A DNA stretch of 64,000 bases from Rebecca billardiae RCC1528. Lineage: Eukaryota > Haptophyta. The stretch lies in contig OZ251229.1 of NCBI GenBank assembly GCA_965240325.2, forward strand, positions 2,604,001 to 2,668,000, given 5' to 3'. Shown piece by piece: positions 51,037 to 62,487 of this stretch (positions are counted from its first letter, which is position 1; every line of letters starts with the position of its first letter). Made by a program: the position numbers and the translations under genes. The notes under the pieces are model-generated. The model worked only from the letters and a program-made list of their open reading frames with translations, was not told the origin of the DNA and ran no database searches.

Positions 51037-51099
51037 CCCCCCCCCCCCGGCTTTCGCTCACGCTCAGACCTTTCGGGGGGGGGGGGGGGGGGGGGGGGG
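51037..51099. repeat. C12 and G25 homopolymer pair
   Basis: A run of 12 C followed 26 bp later by 25 G; the two could pair as a hairpin, and the G run can form quadruplex. Length of such runs is often unreliable in assemblies. Confidence 0.85.
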
Positions 51100-51173
51100 C
51101 GTGCGCCATAATAATAACACTGCATCATGCTGCGCGCAGCTTATTTAATTTTTCATCAGTGACTATCATCGTT

Positions 51174-51178
<5 letters not shown>

Positions 51179-51212
<34 letters not shown>
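51179..51212. repeat. (TA)17 microsatellite
   Basis: Uninterrupted TA dinucleotides. Confidence 0.95.
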
Positions 51213-51216
<4 letters not shown>

Positions 51217-51415
51217 TATATATTAACGACATATATCATGAAATAGCACGCACGCAGTGATTATATATGAATCGTGTAATGATGGTGACGCGATGATGAT
51301 ACGGTAGTAGTTTGTAGCAGTCGTATAATATAGCAGCAGTAGTATTACATCCGTCAACTGAGTCTGATGATGACTGCCGACATGGCTGATGAGTGATGTG
51401 ATGATTATATAGTAG

Positions 51416-52766
51416 TTAACTCGCCGTTGTAGTGTGGTTGTAGATGCGTAAGTAGTTGAGCAAGCGCCCGTAGCGCGCCTGGTCGTCGGCGTGCTTCTTT
51501 GCCAGGTTCGACAGCTCCTGCACCTCCGATGCCTGCGGACATGCGCGCCAGACGCGCACCACAGCGGCAGCGGTAGCAAATGTGAGCAGGCGCGCGGCGT
51601 GCACGGCGTTCACGAACGGCGCGCGACCGCACGCGCGCGCAGCTGCGCAGCGGGGGACGCAGAGTGCGTGTGCCGCGCACCTGGATGCACCGTTCGCGGA
51701 TGTCAGGCACCAGCGAGGTCAGGCGTCCGAAGTACGCCTTGTCCAGGCGGAGCACGTAGCACGGGTCGGCAGCAGACACTGTCGCCTGGCGTGCTCCTGT
51801 GCCGTTGGTCGTGATCGACGCCTCGCCGAACACCTTCACGCCGGTGCTCGAGACGCCGTTGTCGTGCGAGGCGATGCTGCCAACCACGACAGGAACGTCC
51901 ATCGCGCCCACGAGGCTCACATCCAGGCGGCCAGAAATGAAGACGTAGAGAGAATCGGCGCGTTCCCCTTGGCGCATCACGACCTCGCCGACGTCCACGG
52001 ATCGCAGCTTGAAGAGCGGCGCGGCCGCGAGCGCGTCGGGCAGCTTGCGCAGGTTCAGCAAGTGCGCGCGCTGCAGGAACTGCACCACAATGTCGCGCTG
52101 CAACACCTCCCGCGAGGCGGCGGGCACATCGTCGCGCTTGATGATCATCACGATGGTGTCGTCCGCGACGGCCGAGCACGTGCTGAACCGAATGAGCGGT
52201 ATCACCGCGCCGCCTTCCTCGCCAAACGTGACCGGCGGCTCGCCAGCACTCGTGCGAGCGAGATCGCGCTTGAACTTGCGGCCGTCCTGCCCCTGCACGG
52301 CACCGTGGAGCAGCACGCATGTCCAGCTGGCGGCCGAGCCCTCACGATAGATGACGTTGTGGCGCGCGTACGTGCGGAAGCCGGCGTCGCTGCACACGTC
52401 CAGCGCCTCCTCGCGCGACAGCGCCGCGAACGCCGGGATCGGCATCAGCGCGTCCACCAGCCGGTCGACGAGGGAGCGCGAGTTGCCGGCATCACCGCCC
52501 AGCAGCTCATCCGCGAGCGAGCCCTGGATCGAGCTCACGTCACCCAAGATCCCGCTCTGCCGGGCCCTGCGGACGCCGATAGCTGCGCGTGGGGCGTTGA
52601 CTTCTTGCGTCGGCGGCGCATGCTCTGCCGGTTCCCCTCCGGCGGCGCCTCCTAGTGGGCTCATCTGAGGGATCGACGTCGACCGTTCTTCGTCACGCTC
52701 TGCGGGATCGGAGGAGGAGGACGAGCTGCTCCCGCCCGCCGTGATCTGCTTCCTCACTGGAGGCAT
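51416..52766 (-). CDS. Protein with two cyclic-nucleotide-binding-like domains
   Basis: Two minus-strand exons, 52766-51681 and 51532-51416, with a 148-nt GT-AG phase-0 intron; 400 residues. After a Ser-rich N-terminus, residues about 112-225 form a divergent first CNB fold (FAALSREEALDVCSDAGFRT, YREGSAASWTCVLLHGAVQG, VADDTIVMIIKRDDV). Residues about 240-360 form the second (RKLPDALAAAPLFKLRSVDV, VMRQGERADSLYVFISGRLD, KVFGEASITT, ARQATVSAADPCYVLRL). The second retains FGE and the Arg of the phosphate-binding cassette, so it may bind cAMP or cGMP. Exon 2 adds a helical tail. No kinase or channel is attached, as in PKA-R-like or Popeye-like regulators. It may be the 3' part of one gene with the repeat-rich ORF just upstream, whose frame overlaps this start. 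Confidence 0.72.
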
Positions 52767-53947
52767 CGTCCTGCGCACGCACGCCGGAAGTGGAGGGTGG
52801 TGTGACGCACCGCGATCAGCATGCGCGGGTGGGCGCGCTCGGGCACAGTGCTCGCAAGCGCGCATTCGCCGAGCATCATCCGCGCGACGTACTCGGACGA
52901 AAGGTCAGCGGAAGACGGGCCCATGGAGGGGGCGACGGTAGCTCGATCATCAGCGTCGGTGGTCTCCCCCAGCACGGCGGGTCTGAGAATCGGACCCAGC
53001 TTCGGCACCGGGCTCCACGACGAGGGAGAGTGTGTGGAGTCGGCGGTGGCCGCCTCGGCGCCGAGCTGCGCTGCAACAAGCTGCGCAGCTAACGGCGAGG
53101 AAGCGTAAGGCCGCGATGGAGTCGGTAGCAGTGCGGCCAGGGCGGGCTGCGAGGCGCCCATGTGGCGTACACCGGGCAGCTTGGCGGGGGGGCGCTGGCG
53201 CGCTGCCGCCCATTCGTCGGACGGTAGCACGCTGCCCAGCGCGAGGCGGCCGGAGGCGTGAGCGTGGTGCGTGTTGGACACGTGCATGGGGGGGTTGGGC
53301 GCGTCGACAGCCGCCGCCAGCATCGAGCTCACGTCGGCTGGCGCCTGCGCGTAGCAGCCACCAGCGTGTCCAGCCATTGGCCCTGACGCTCGGCGTGATG
53401 ATGCCGTGCCGGCCGAGCTGCTTGCCCCGTAGGTGCTAGCACCGGGCAGTGCAGACCCGCCTAACGTCGCCGAGCCGCGATGGAAGCGCGTCCCAACCGC
53501 ACCCTTGCCGCCGCTGCCGAGCACGCCGGTCAGAGAGGCTGAGCTGCGGTGGAAGCGCTGTCCCGTCGAAGCCGGGCCGGCCGCACCATCTCGCCGCCCC
53601 AGTGCCCCGGGGTTGAGTGGCGCGCCAGACGCGCCAGCGGCGTTGTTGCTGCCGCTTCCGAGCAGTCCCGTCCCGGACGGCGTGCGTGACAGGGATGCCG
53701 GTGTGCGATGCACGCGTGAGGACCCGCCGTAGCCTGTCGACGACGGCGCGCTCGAGCTGAGCGGGGCGCCAGACGCGCCAGCGGCGCTGCTGCCGGCGCT
53801 GCCGAGCAGCCCGGTTCCGGGCTGCGCTTTTGCCAGGGAGGCCGATGTGCGACGGAAGCGTGAAGACCCGCCGCTCGTCGACGACGAGGTCGCGCTGCCG
53901 CCCCCACCGGCTGACCTCGTGCCCGCCAGCGCCGGACGCTGCATCAT
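52754..53947 (-). CDS. Ser/Gly/Ala-rich protein with imperfect tandem repeats, possibly the 5' exon of the CNB gene
   Basis: A 397-codon minus-strand frame. The N-terminal half has at least four imperfect repeats of up to about 45 residues: RFRRTSASLAKAQPGTGLLG, RVHRTPASLSRTPSGTGLLG, RFHRSSASLTGVLGSG and RFHRGSATLGGSALPG, each with an R-x-x-R-x-S/T core that resembles a basophilic kinase site. Later parts (SSMLAAAVDAPNPPMHV, DLSSEYVARMMLGECALAST) look like ordinary protein. The frame ends at TGA 52754-52756, only 13 bp past the ATG of the CNB gene, so they probably belong to one transcript joined by a short intron near 52760-52810. I could not find a phase-compatible intron of usual length. 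Confidence 0.5.
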   Translation of the reverse strand: MMQRPALAGTRSAGGGGSATSSSTSGGSSRFRRTSASLAKAQPGTGLLGSAGSSAAGASGAPLSSSAPSSTGYGGSSRVHRTPASLSRTPSGTGLLGSGSNNAAGASGAPLNPGALGRRDGAAGPASTGQRFHRSSASLTGVLGSGGKGAVGTRFHRGSATLGGSALPGASTYGASSSAGTASSRRASGPMAGHAGGCYAQAPADVSSMLAAAVDAPNPPMHVSNTHHAHASGRLALGSVLPSDEWAAARQRPPAKLPGVRHMGASQPALAALLPTPSRPYASSPLAAQLVAAQLGAEAATADSTHSPSSWSPVPKLGPILRPAVLGETTDADDRATVAPSMGPSSADLSSEYVARMMLGECALASTVPERAHPRMLIAVRHTTLHFRRACAGRCLQ

Positions 53948-54636
53948 CTTGACCCGCGTATGGAGGCGGATGGCCCAGCGTCGCGTGAGACCACGCGATT
54001 GGTCAACCGGCGGCGGAAAGATCGTGAAGCCCCCGCGTGTTGATGAGATTCCTCACCCCTGCAGGCGAAGCCGCGAAGATACGCAGGCCGCTGCCACCGG
54101 CTAACTATTGATTTTCCCCACGCCTAGCTACCCAGCTGCTGCTTGATGTTCCTGTTGATGACCTGAACACTCTACTTTACAAGTATCTGCTGTTACATGA
54201 GCTAACCCCGCCGTAAACTTTAACTGTACACCGAAATAGTAGCAGTATTCCGCGCGCGCGCGATTGCCGATTGTCGTCAATGTCATCAGGTGCATCTAAT
54301 CTCCAGTAACGGTAGATCACCCCCCGCTCTGCGAGGAGCGACGACCCGCCGGGGGCGCCGCCGGCCGTTACATGCACGTCGTCATCGATTATGATCGCCT
54401 GCTGCGCTGAGGATAGTCCTTTTAATACTCATTCTATGATGATTCAGTAACGACATGCAGCAGTGAATAAGCATTAGATATAAGTAGAGACGCACACAGC
54501 TAGTATTATATACGCATTATGCTGATGGCATAATCGGCTAGCTGCTGGTCACTCATGACTCAGTCCGAAGTGTGACTCACAGCCCAGTCAGTCGTGGAGT
54601 ACTTAGCGGTCATAGCGGTCTCTCCCCTCGCAGACC

Positions 54637-54691
54637 AATTCTATGATTTAAAGACACAGGCACGAGGGCGCAGCTCTCCTGATTCGTCTGT
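54637..54691. repeat. 55-bp dispersed repeat, copy B
   Basis: Identical over 55 bp and in the same orientation to 30263-30317. Confidence 0.95.
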
Positions 54692-54720
54692 AGTGGGACC
54701 GCCCTGACGGTCTCGTCGGA

Positions 54721-54724
<4 letters not shown>

Positions 54725-54756
<32 letters not shown>
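54725..54756. repeat. (TA)16 microsatellite
   Basis: Uninterrupted TA dinucleotides. Confidence 0.95.
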
Positions 54757-54759
<3 letters not shown>

Positions 54760-54920
54760 AAGTATATGCGCTGCCCAGGCTCAGCGCAGCAGATGCTACT
54801 CTGCTCGTCGTCATATCCCCGTATTCGTCACTTCGTCCTCCGGATTCGTATCGTCGCGTATGCGCGCATGTTGCGTGGCGCGGCTGTCCTCGTCATCAGC
54901 GTGCCACGGCCAGCGCGTCA

Positions 54921-57900
54921 TCAGCGTGCCACGGCCAGCGCGGCGGCGATGCGCGCGGCGCTCCGCCTCGCCTTGCGCGCGATCGCCGACTTGCGCCGCG
55001 GCGCCGAAGCCTCGACGGCGGCGACGCGGTGGAGCGGGAAGTCGACGAGCGCATGGCAGCCCGTGCGCACGAACTCGCCAAACACGGCCTCGGCCTGGCC
55101 CCGCCCCTTGTCCGCCGTCGGCCAGTGCGGCCCGGCGCCGCGGCCGCTCGCCGAGCCAAACACGGCGCCGAACGCCGCGCCGTTGCGTGCGGCGACGGCG
55201 CTCCACAGCTCGACGGCCGGGTCGGCGGCGGGCTCGTCGAGCAGTGCGCGCCACTCGACCTCGCTCACGCCACTCGGCCGAGGCATGCCCGCGAGCGCCG
55301 GCTCGAACTCCAGCGAGCTCGGCTGGAAGGCGGTGCCGCGCTCGAGCGCACTCGCTCGAATCGTCGCGCCTGCGGCCGCGGGCGCCGTCGTGGCCGCACT
55401 GGCATCCGGCGCCGCGCCCGCCGGCTCGCCGAGCACGAGGCCGAGGTGTGCGCACCAGAGGTAGCGGCGCAGCGAGGTGGCGAACGACTCGCCCTGGATG
55501 CGCACGCCGATCTCTTCGTCCTGGTCGCCGGCGAGATCGCTGCCAGGTCGAACGCGCGGCGCGCGGGTGGGGCCGGGTGCGCAGCGTGTCACGCGCGCGC
55601 GGGCGCGAGTGCGCGCGCGCACGCCGCGGCCTCGAGCGGCGCGCGCGGCGCGCGGGGCGCCGTGCAGCGGCCGCACCATGTGGTGAGCTTGGCCGTGCCC
55701 GCGACGACGACGCGATCGTCGGCGATCGCGATGCGCGAGAGCACGCTCACCGCCCTCGCGCACGGCCCTCCCTCCGCGGGCGCGCACGCCCGCAGCGAGA
55801 AAAGCCGAAGGAAGTCACCGGGAGCAGCCACGCCGCGCGCCCTGAGCTCGGTGAAGATGGAGCCGAGGCAGTCGAGCGCGGCGCGGTCGGGCGAGCCGGG
55901 CTGCGCGTCGTCGGCGGGGAGCGGCAGCAGCAGGATCGCGCGGAACGGCGCGCCCAGCGAGTGCGCGAGGCAGATCCGGTCCACTAGCGCTTGGGCAATC
56001 CGGTGCTGCTGCGCGGCGCCGCCGAGCGCGCCGCTGCTGCTGCCGCCCGCGCCGGTGCCCACGCCTCGCGCGGCGTGCGCGCGCGTGAAGGAGGGCCGCT
56101 GCGAGCGCGGCTGGCCGGGCGCGCCGGCGTCGGCGGCGTGCGCGCGGGGCGGCTGCTCGGGCCGCTCGACCGCCGCCTCCACCAGCGAGCTCTCGACGTA
56201 CACGAACCGCTGCGCCGCGGCGATTAGCGAGACCAGCGCGTCATGCAGCGAGGTCTCGTGCGAGCAGCCGACGGACCACGCCGCCGCGGAGCGGACGGCC
56301 TGGCACGCGAGCTCGCCCTGCAGCTCGGGCGGGACGTGCCCGGGGAGGAAGTCCGGCGCGGGCAGGAGCGGCGGCACCGGCGCGAACGCGGGCGGGCCCT
56401 GCGCGCCCGCACGCCCGCCGCGCGCGCCGCTCGCCGGCGAGACCGGGCCGGGCGGCGCGCGCGCGCCGTCACCCCGCGGCCACTGAAGCGCGTGGGCATG
56501 GCGCAGCCGGCCGCTGCCGGCGTGCTTGAGGCTGCCGTGGCTGAGGCTGCCGTGGCCGAGCTCGAGGGCGGGCAGCGGCTCCGTGCGCCGCACGTGGTTC
56601 CACACCTCGGCAAAGTGCCGCGAAAGGTCGCGCGCCGGCGCTGCGAACACCTCGACCGCCATCTCGTGCTGGAGTGAGAACGGCCGCGCGGCCGAGCGGC
56701 GGCCGAGCGGCGAGGCGGCGTGCGCCGCACGCGCTGCGCCGCCTCCCGGCCGCGCGGGGGCCGCGGTGGCGCTGCCGACGGGCGGGCTGGTCGGCGTGTC
56801 CGCGGTGCGCTCGCTCGACGAAGGCGAGATGCTCGGCGTGTGCGCGAGCGCGAGGCTGCTGCCGCTGCGGCTGCTGACAGCGAGGCCGCCGCTGCTGCTG
56901 CCGCCGACGGCAAGGCTGGCAAGGCCCGGCGGTGGGCGCAGCGACGGCGAGCTCGCTGACGACCGAGCGCGCCCCGCCGCGCTCGGCGGCGGGGCGTCGG
57001 CGTTGGCGGCGGCAGCAGCGCACGCGCGCTCCGACGCGGCGCGGCGCATCGGTGCCTCCGCCTCAGCGCACGCGCTGGCGGGCGCGGCGGCACTCGGCGT
57101 CGGCGACGGCTCGCCACTCCAGGCGGGCGCGGCCGTGTCTGCCTGCTCGGCCGCCGGCGCTGGCTGGGGGGTCGGGCGGCGGGCGGCGACGGGCTGCTGC
57201 TGCGGCGTGGGCGCGGCCGAGGCGCCGGGCTCGGCGGCAGCAGAGGCTGCGCCATCGGCCTCGGCGGCGCCGTCGCCGTGCGCGCCCCTCTTCTCCTGAG
57301 CCGATGCCTCGACGAGCGCGGCGGCGCTGAGCAGCGCAATCCGCTGGTCGACAATCACGATCCGGCCGCCGCGCACCGCGCCCGGCCGGCCGGCCGGCGG
57401 CGGCGCGGCGGCGCGCACGTCGGGCGGCGGCGCGGGCGGCGCGATGAGAACAGCGATACTCGGGTGCAGCTGCCGGAGCGCGTCGGCCATGGCCTGCACA
57501 CCGCCCGAGCGCGCCGCGCTCCCGCTCGGCGCGCAGCCCGCCGGCGCAGCGGCCAGCGCGCCCGCGGGCGGACGGTTGGACGGCCTTGGCGGCGTCTCCT
57601 GCGCGGCGCGCTCGGCGTCGCCCATCGCTGCTGAGTCGCGCGCCGCGCCGAAGAGGCTGCGGGCGGGCGAGGCGCCAGCAGACTGCCTACTGGAGGTGGA
57701 GGCGCGGAAGAGAGCCGAGGCGCGGCCAGAGGAAGACGCGCGGAACGAGCCGCGCGTCGAGAGGATGTCCGGCGAGGCCGGCGCCTGCCCCCAGCGCCCG
57801 CTGCCGCCGCCCGCGGAAGCGGCGGCCGCCGTCGTCGCCGCCGCCGCCGCCGCCTCGTCCACGTCGCCCTGCGTCGGGCACAGCAGCACGCGCACCGCCA

Positions 57901-60900
57901 CGCCCGCGCGCGCCTTGGTGCAGAGGAGAGATCCAAGGGTCGTGCCGCCGCCGAGCGCGAGCGCGGTGGAGACGTGCCGCGCGGCGATGAAGATCTCGGC
58001 GCGCGCGCCGCCGAGGCCGCGCGCGAGCGCGCGCAGCCACGCGCCTCGCCCCGCGTGCCACGCCGCGGCGCACCCGCTCCGGCTGGGAGCGAAGGAGCCG
58101 TGCGCGTGCGCTCGCGTCCACACGGACCGACCGTGCGCTGCGCGCACCGCGCGCAGCCACTCGTCGAGCGCGCGCTCGGAGGGCGCGGCGAGCTCGAGCG
58201 AGCGCGCGGGCGAGGTGAGCGTGAGCACGCGGGACGCGATCTCCGCCTCCGCCTGCGCCGCCGCGCACTCGCCCGTCCCGCGCCTGCCGCCGAAGAGGCT
58301 TCGCCTCACGCTGCCGCCGCCATCTGCTGCGGCGGCCTCGGCACTGCGCTGCTGCTGCTGCGCGCCGCGCGCGCCCACGCGCAGCTCAAAGCCGCGATCG
58401 AGCAGCCAGACGTCGTCGACCGCGCCGGACGCCGCGTCCGCCGTGTGGCACAGCAGGTTCGACTTGAGCACGAACCAATGCTGCTGCTGCTGATGATGCC
58501 ACGGAACGGCCGAGAAGCCGCCGCCCGCCGAGGGGGCGGCGCGCGCGGGCTCGCGGCCGCTCACGCCGAGCCGCGCCGGGCTGCCGTGGGCTGAGCCGTC
58601 GGCGGAGTCGGGAGCGCCGCGGAGCGGCGACGCGAGCGGCATCGACGGCTGGCGGAGCGACGCGCCCGAGCCACCGGACTGCCCGGGGCCGGACTTCCCG
58701 GACTCGGGCTCGACGACGAGCAGCGGGGCGCCGCGCGCCGGCGCGCACGACAGCGCGCGGCTGAGCGCGGCGAGCGGCCGCGCGGCCGCTCCGCCTCGGC
58801 GCGGCGCGTCGTGCGGCGCGTGCGCCAGCACCAGCGGCCCCTCGTGGCCCTTGTCCCACCCGTCCCGCCCGAACGAGAGCGCGGACACCTCCAGGAACCT
58901 TCGCAGCGGCGGCGAGTCCCAGCCGGCACGCTGGCCAATCAGAGCGCGGACAAAGACGCTCAGCTGCATCTCGAGCTCCGCGGCGGAGACGCCGGTCATG
59001 TGCAGCGGCGGCAGCAGCAGCGAGGCGTGCGCGCGCGCCGACGCGCCGCCGCCCGCGCCCGCATCCGCCGCCGCCGCCGCCGGCTGCGCGCGGTGCGCGG
59101 AAAGTTCCGCGGAAAGTTCCGCGGAAAGTTCCGCGCGGTGCGCGGAAAGTTCCGCGTGCAACTGGGCGAATTGCTCGGGCGTTCGCTCCACCGCCCAGCG
59201 GAAGCCGGGCGCGCGCACCCTCGGGCGGTACGCGAGGCGGATGCGGTACGTGAGCGAGCGCAGCTCCTCCGCCGAGAGCGGCGCCTGCGAGCCCGCCGCA
59301 CCCGACAGAGGCGAGGCTGCGTCGGGCAGCGGCTCGAGAGCGGGGCGCGGGCGCGCTCGGATCATCGATGCGCGCCCGTCGCTCACTGCGCGCGTGCGGT
59401 AGCTGGCGCGCCGCGGCGGCGCGAGGAGGCGGGGCTCGTGCTGGATCGGCCCGTCCTCGCTCGTCCGCGCGGCCCGCGCCGCGCCGCGCGCGTCACTCCC
59501 CGCCCGAGAGTCGCGCGCTGCCGAGTCGGAGGCTGAGTCGCGGCCATCGCCCGTCCCCTCCGCTGTCTGCGCCGAGTCGGTCGTCAGTCTGGAGTCGGCG
59601 GTCAGTCTCGAGTCTCTCTCTTGGTGCTGGGAGACGCGGAGCTGCGGCGAGCGCTCGGCGCCGCTGTGCGACCAGCGCGCGCTGGGCGTGCGCGACGGCC
59701 GCCGGTCCCACGGCTGCGGCTGCCGCGCTCGGCTGCTCTCGCGGCCGAGGGGCGTGACGCGCCGGCCAGCGCGAGCCCACGCCGAGCGCCGCGCCGCGCC
59801 TCGCTCGCGCGCGCCGCGCGGAGCGGTGGACGTGTCAGCGTCGTCGCCGGCGGTGCTGCTGCCGCGCCGGCTCGTCGGGCGCTCCGCCGAGCCGTCCGAG
59901 GAGCGGCGCCACCGCTCGGCCGAGCCGCGCGGCAGCTGCGTCACGGAGATCGTCACCTCGGGGCCGTCGAAGAGGTGGGGCGCTGGCTCGGGCGCGGCGT
60001 CGGCGCGCGGCTGCCGCGCCGGCGCGCCAAACATGAAGAGGCGCGGCGCGTCGGGCGAGCCCACGGCCATCGCGGTTCGGAGGCCGGTTTTGGTCTGGTG
60101 CCAGCGCTCTGCGAGCGGGGACATGCGCGCCTCCCTCGCCAGGTGCAGCCGCTCGGCGAGCGGGGACATCCGCTTCTCCCTGGGCGCGCCGCCGCGCCCC
60201 GCAAGGCCGCGGCCGAGCGCGCTGCGAGTGCCGGACGAAGCGCCGCCGCTGTCACCACCCTCGGCGGCGGCGGGCGGCGCGCGCGCCTCGGCGTCGGCGG
60301 CGACGGCGGCGTTGGTGCGGATCGGCGCGCTCATGCTGAGCGCCGCGCTGCCCGAGAGCGGCGAAGGCGTCGAGCCCGCGCCGCCTCCACGCCGAGCGGC
60401 GGTAGTGCTGCCATCGCCATCGCCGTCGCCAGCGGCCGCTGCCAGAGCCGCCGCCGAGCGCGCGCCATCCATGCCGTCCCCCGCGAGCGTCGCCGGCGGC
60501 CCCGGGCCGTCGTCGTCGAAGGGCCGCACGGCGTCAAAGTCCACCCGCGCACGCTGCTGCGCGGACGGCCCCTCCGACTCCGAGTCGTCCGACTCCGACT
60601 CCGCCGCCAGCGCCGCAAGTGCTGAGAGCGGCGCGGCGGAGCGCGTCGGCACGCGCGCTGGGCTCGAGGCCGCGCGCCGATCCCAGCGCGAGCGCGGCTC
60701 CGCCTCCTCCTCGTCGTCCACGTCGGGGATGGTTGGGAGGCGCTGCAGCAGGGGCGCCGAGAGCCTCGGCGCGGCCGCCGCGCCGTGCCACGCGCCGGCC
60801 ACCGGGCCGGCGCGCTGCGCCCGCGCGCGCTCCGCGTCGCGCCTGCGGCGCCACTCCGCCTGGATCGAGACAGCCGCGCGGTACGCGACATGCGACGCCT

Positions 60901-62011
60901 CCGACGAGAGGCCGGCGGCGTCGTACGCGGAGAGCTGCCGGTCGACGCGCCCCTGCAGTCGGCGCAGCGCCTCGTGCTGCTGCTGCGAGCGCTGCTCGCG
61001 CGAGAGCAGCGAGCGGCAGATCGCCTCCATCCGGCGCGTGAGCGGCCGCATCGCGAGCAGCTCCGAGGCGGTCGGGCGGCGCGCCGGGTCCTTCACCAGC
61101 ATCGCGCGGATCAGGTCGCAGAGCTCCTCGCGCTCGGCGGCCGCCTCGGGCTGCGCGGGCACCTTGACCTCCGAGTGCACGATCTCGAACGCGAGGTGCC
61201 CCAGGTTCTTCCCGCGGAACGCGCGCTGCAGGAAGACGAGCTCGTGGAGAATGCAGCCCAGGGACCAGATGTCTGCGGGCGTCGAGTACGGACGACCCAT
61301 CACCATCTCGGGCGCGAGGTAGTACGGCGTGCCGCAGATCGTCTCGGCGAGGTGCGCGGCGTTGGCGAGGTGGCGCGAGATCCCAAAGTCCGCGAGGCGC
61401 ACGAGCGCCCCGCCCTGCGTGAGGAAGACGTTGCCCGGCTTGAGGTCGCGGTGGATGATGGCGCGCTCGTGCAGGTGCTCGAGCCCCCACAGCATCTGCG
61501 CGAGCCACGAGAAGATGAGGTCCGCGTCGAAGGGCTTCGCCCCATCGAGTTGCTGCGCGCGGATGCGCTCGGCCAGCGTGCCGCCGTCCGCGTGCTCCAT
61601 CACGATGTCCAGGACGAGCAGCTTGCGATTCAGCACGCTGCCGTAATATTTGATGACATTTGCGTGGTCGAGCGACGCGAGGATGCGCACCTCGGTCGCG
61701 GCGCCCGCGAGCTCGCGCTCGTCCATCTCGCTGACGGTCAGCCGCTTCGCCACGACGTACAGCCCGGGCTCGCGCGCGTGCTGCAGCAGGAACGCCTCGC
61801 CGCTCGCACCACGGCCGAGCGAGCGGATCTCGCGGAACTCGCTCAGCGGCACGCGGCGCTCGTCGTCGCCCACGTCGAGGGCGAGCTGGGCAGCGTCGAT
61901 CGTGCTGCGCACCAGCGGGCTAGCCGGCGCCTCGCCTCGGCGAGGCGGCGCCGGCGACTCCGCCGGCGCGCCCAGGGAGGGCGTAAGCTCCATGCGCACG
62001 TAGGCGCCCAC
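54921..62011 (-). CDS. NEK-type protein kinase fused to PX, PH and catalytically dead phospholipase D domains
   Basis: Two minus-strand exons, 62011-55677 and 55539-54921, with a 137-nt GT-AG phase-2 intron; 2317 residues. The N-terminal kinase (about 55-330) is NEK-like and complete: GRGASGEAF, VVAKRL (K89), HRDLKPGN (187-194), DFGISR (208-213), GTPYYLAPE. A 550-residue disordered linker follows. A PX domain starts about 917 (LTYRIRLAYRPRVRAPGFRW, FVRALIGQRAGWDSPPLRRF) and a PH domain about 1170 (HWFVLKSNLLCHTADAASGA, LDEWLRAVRAAHG). The rest is a eukaryotic PXPH-type PLD: HEMAVEVFAAPARDLSRHF, AVRSAAAWSVGCSHETSLHD, VELWSAVAARNGAAFGAVF. Both HKD motifs are broken: RGGRIVIVDQ (1547-1556) and LSRIAIADD (2091-2099) lack the His and have Arg for Lys. 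Predicted: active kinase, phosphoinositide binding, no PLD activity. Confidence 0.85.
59100..59156. repeat. 12-bp tandem repeat within the kinase-PLD gene
   Basis: GAAAGTTCCGCG occurs three times in a row and once more after a 9-bp gap. On the minus strand it encodes AELS units inside the PX domain region (HRAELSAELSAELSAHRA), an in-frame expansion. Confidence 0.9.
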
Positions 62012-62487
62012 GAGCTTCGCTGAACTTGTGGTGCGCGTGTTTGGCGTGTTCGCTCGCTCACAGAGTTATTAGGACCGGTGTGAAGATGCGTTCGATTCCC
62101 ATCATCAACATCCTCGTTGATTGTGATCATGTAAAAACTCATCCCCATACCCCCATAGTAGTATGCCGGAAAGCTAGAAATACCGTAGCATAGATGACTT
62201 GTGGCGGGCGGCGGCGGGCGGCGGCAGCCGGGTCTCGGTAGTCAATTTACCCCTTCTGGCCTTCTCCTCACCTACACAATACCTGCGGAATGTTTCGTCT
62301 TTCTATATGAGTTGGCGTGTAGTAAGGTAATTGCTTAAACCATATACAAAATGTAGCACCGATAGGTACCGAAGGCCGATGAAAAGACCGCGCACAATCT
62401 GGAAACCGACGTGTACTCATCAGCATGGCGGCGGCTGCGCCGCGGCCGCCCTCAATGCACACGTCTTTGCTGCTGCACTTGTGCTGA
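62012..62487. other. Intergenic divergent spacer
   Basis: Lies between the divergent kinase-PLD and GT31-like genes. AT-richer than its neighbours; CCCCATACCCCCATAG at 62143. GGCGGGCGGC units at 62203-62225. No gene recognised. Confidence 0.45.

Larger units (their letters stand above)
50625..51415. other. AT-rich spacer with homopolymer and TA runs
   Basis: Contains C12 (51037-51048), G25 (51075-51099) and (TA)17 (51179-51212). No gene recognised. Confidence 0.6.
53948..54920. other. AT-rich spacer with dispersed repeat and TA run
   Basis: Holds the second copy of the 55-bp repeat (54637-54691), a related TACTCATTCTATGAT segment near 54426, (TA)16 at 54725-54756, and a doubled CAGCGTGCCACGGCCAGCG at 54898-54936. 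GAGACGCACACAGCT at about 54489 also occurs at about 4219. No gene recognised. Confidence 0.55.

Noticed and set aside
62045-62125. GTTCGATTCCC resembling a tRNA B box
   Set aside because: The T-stem has a mismatch, and no matching acceptor stem or A box lies at the required distance.
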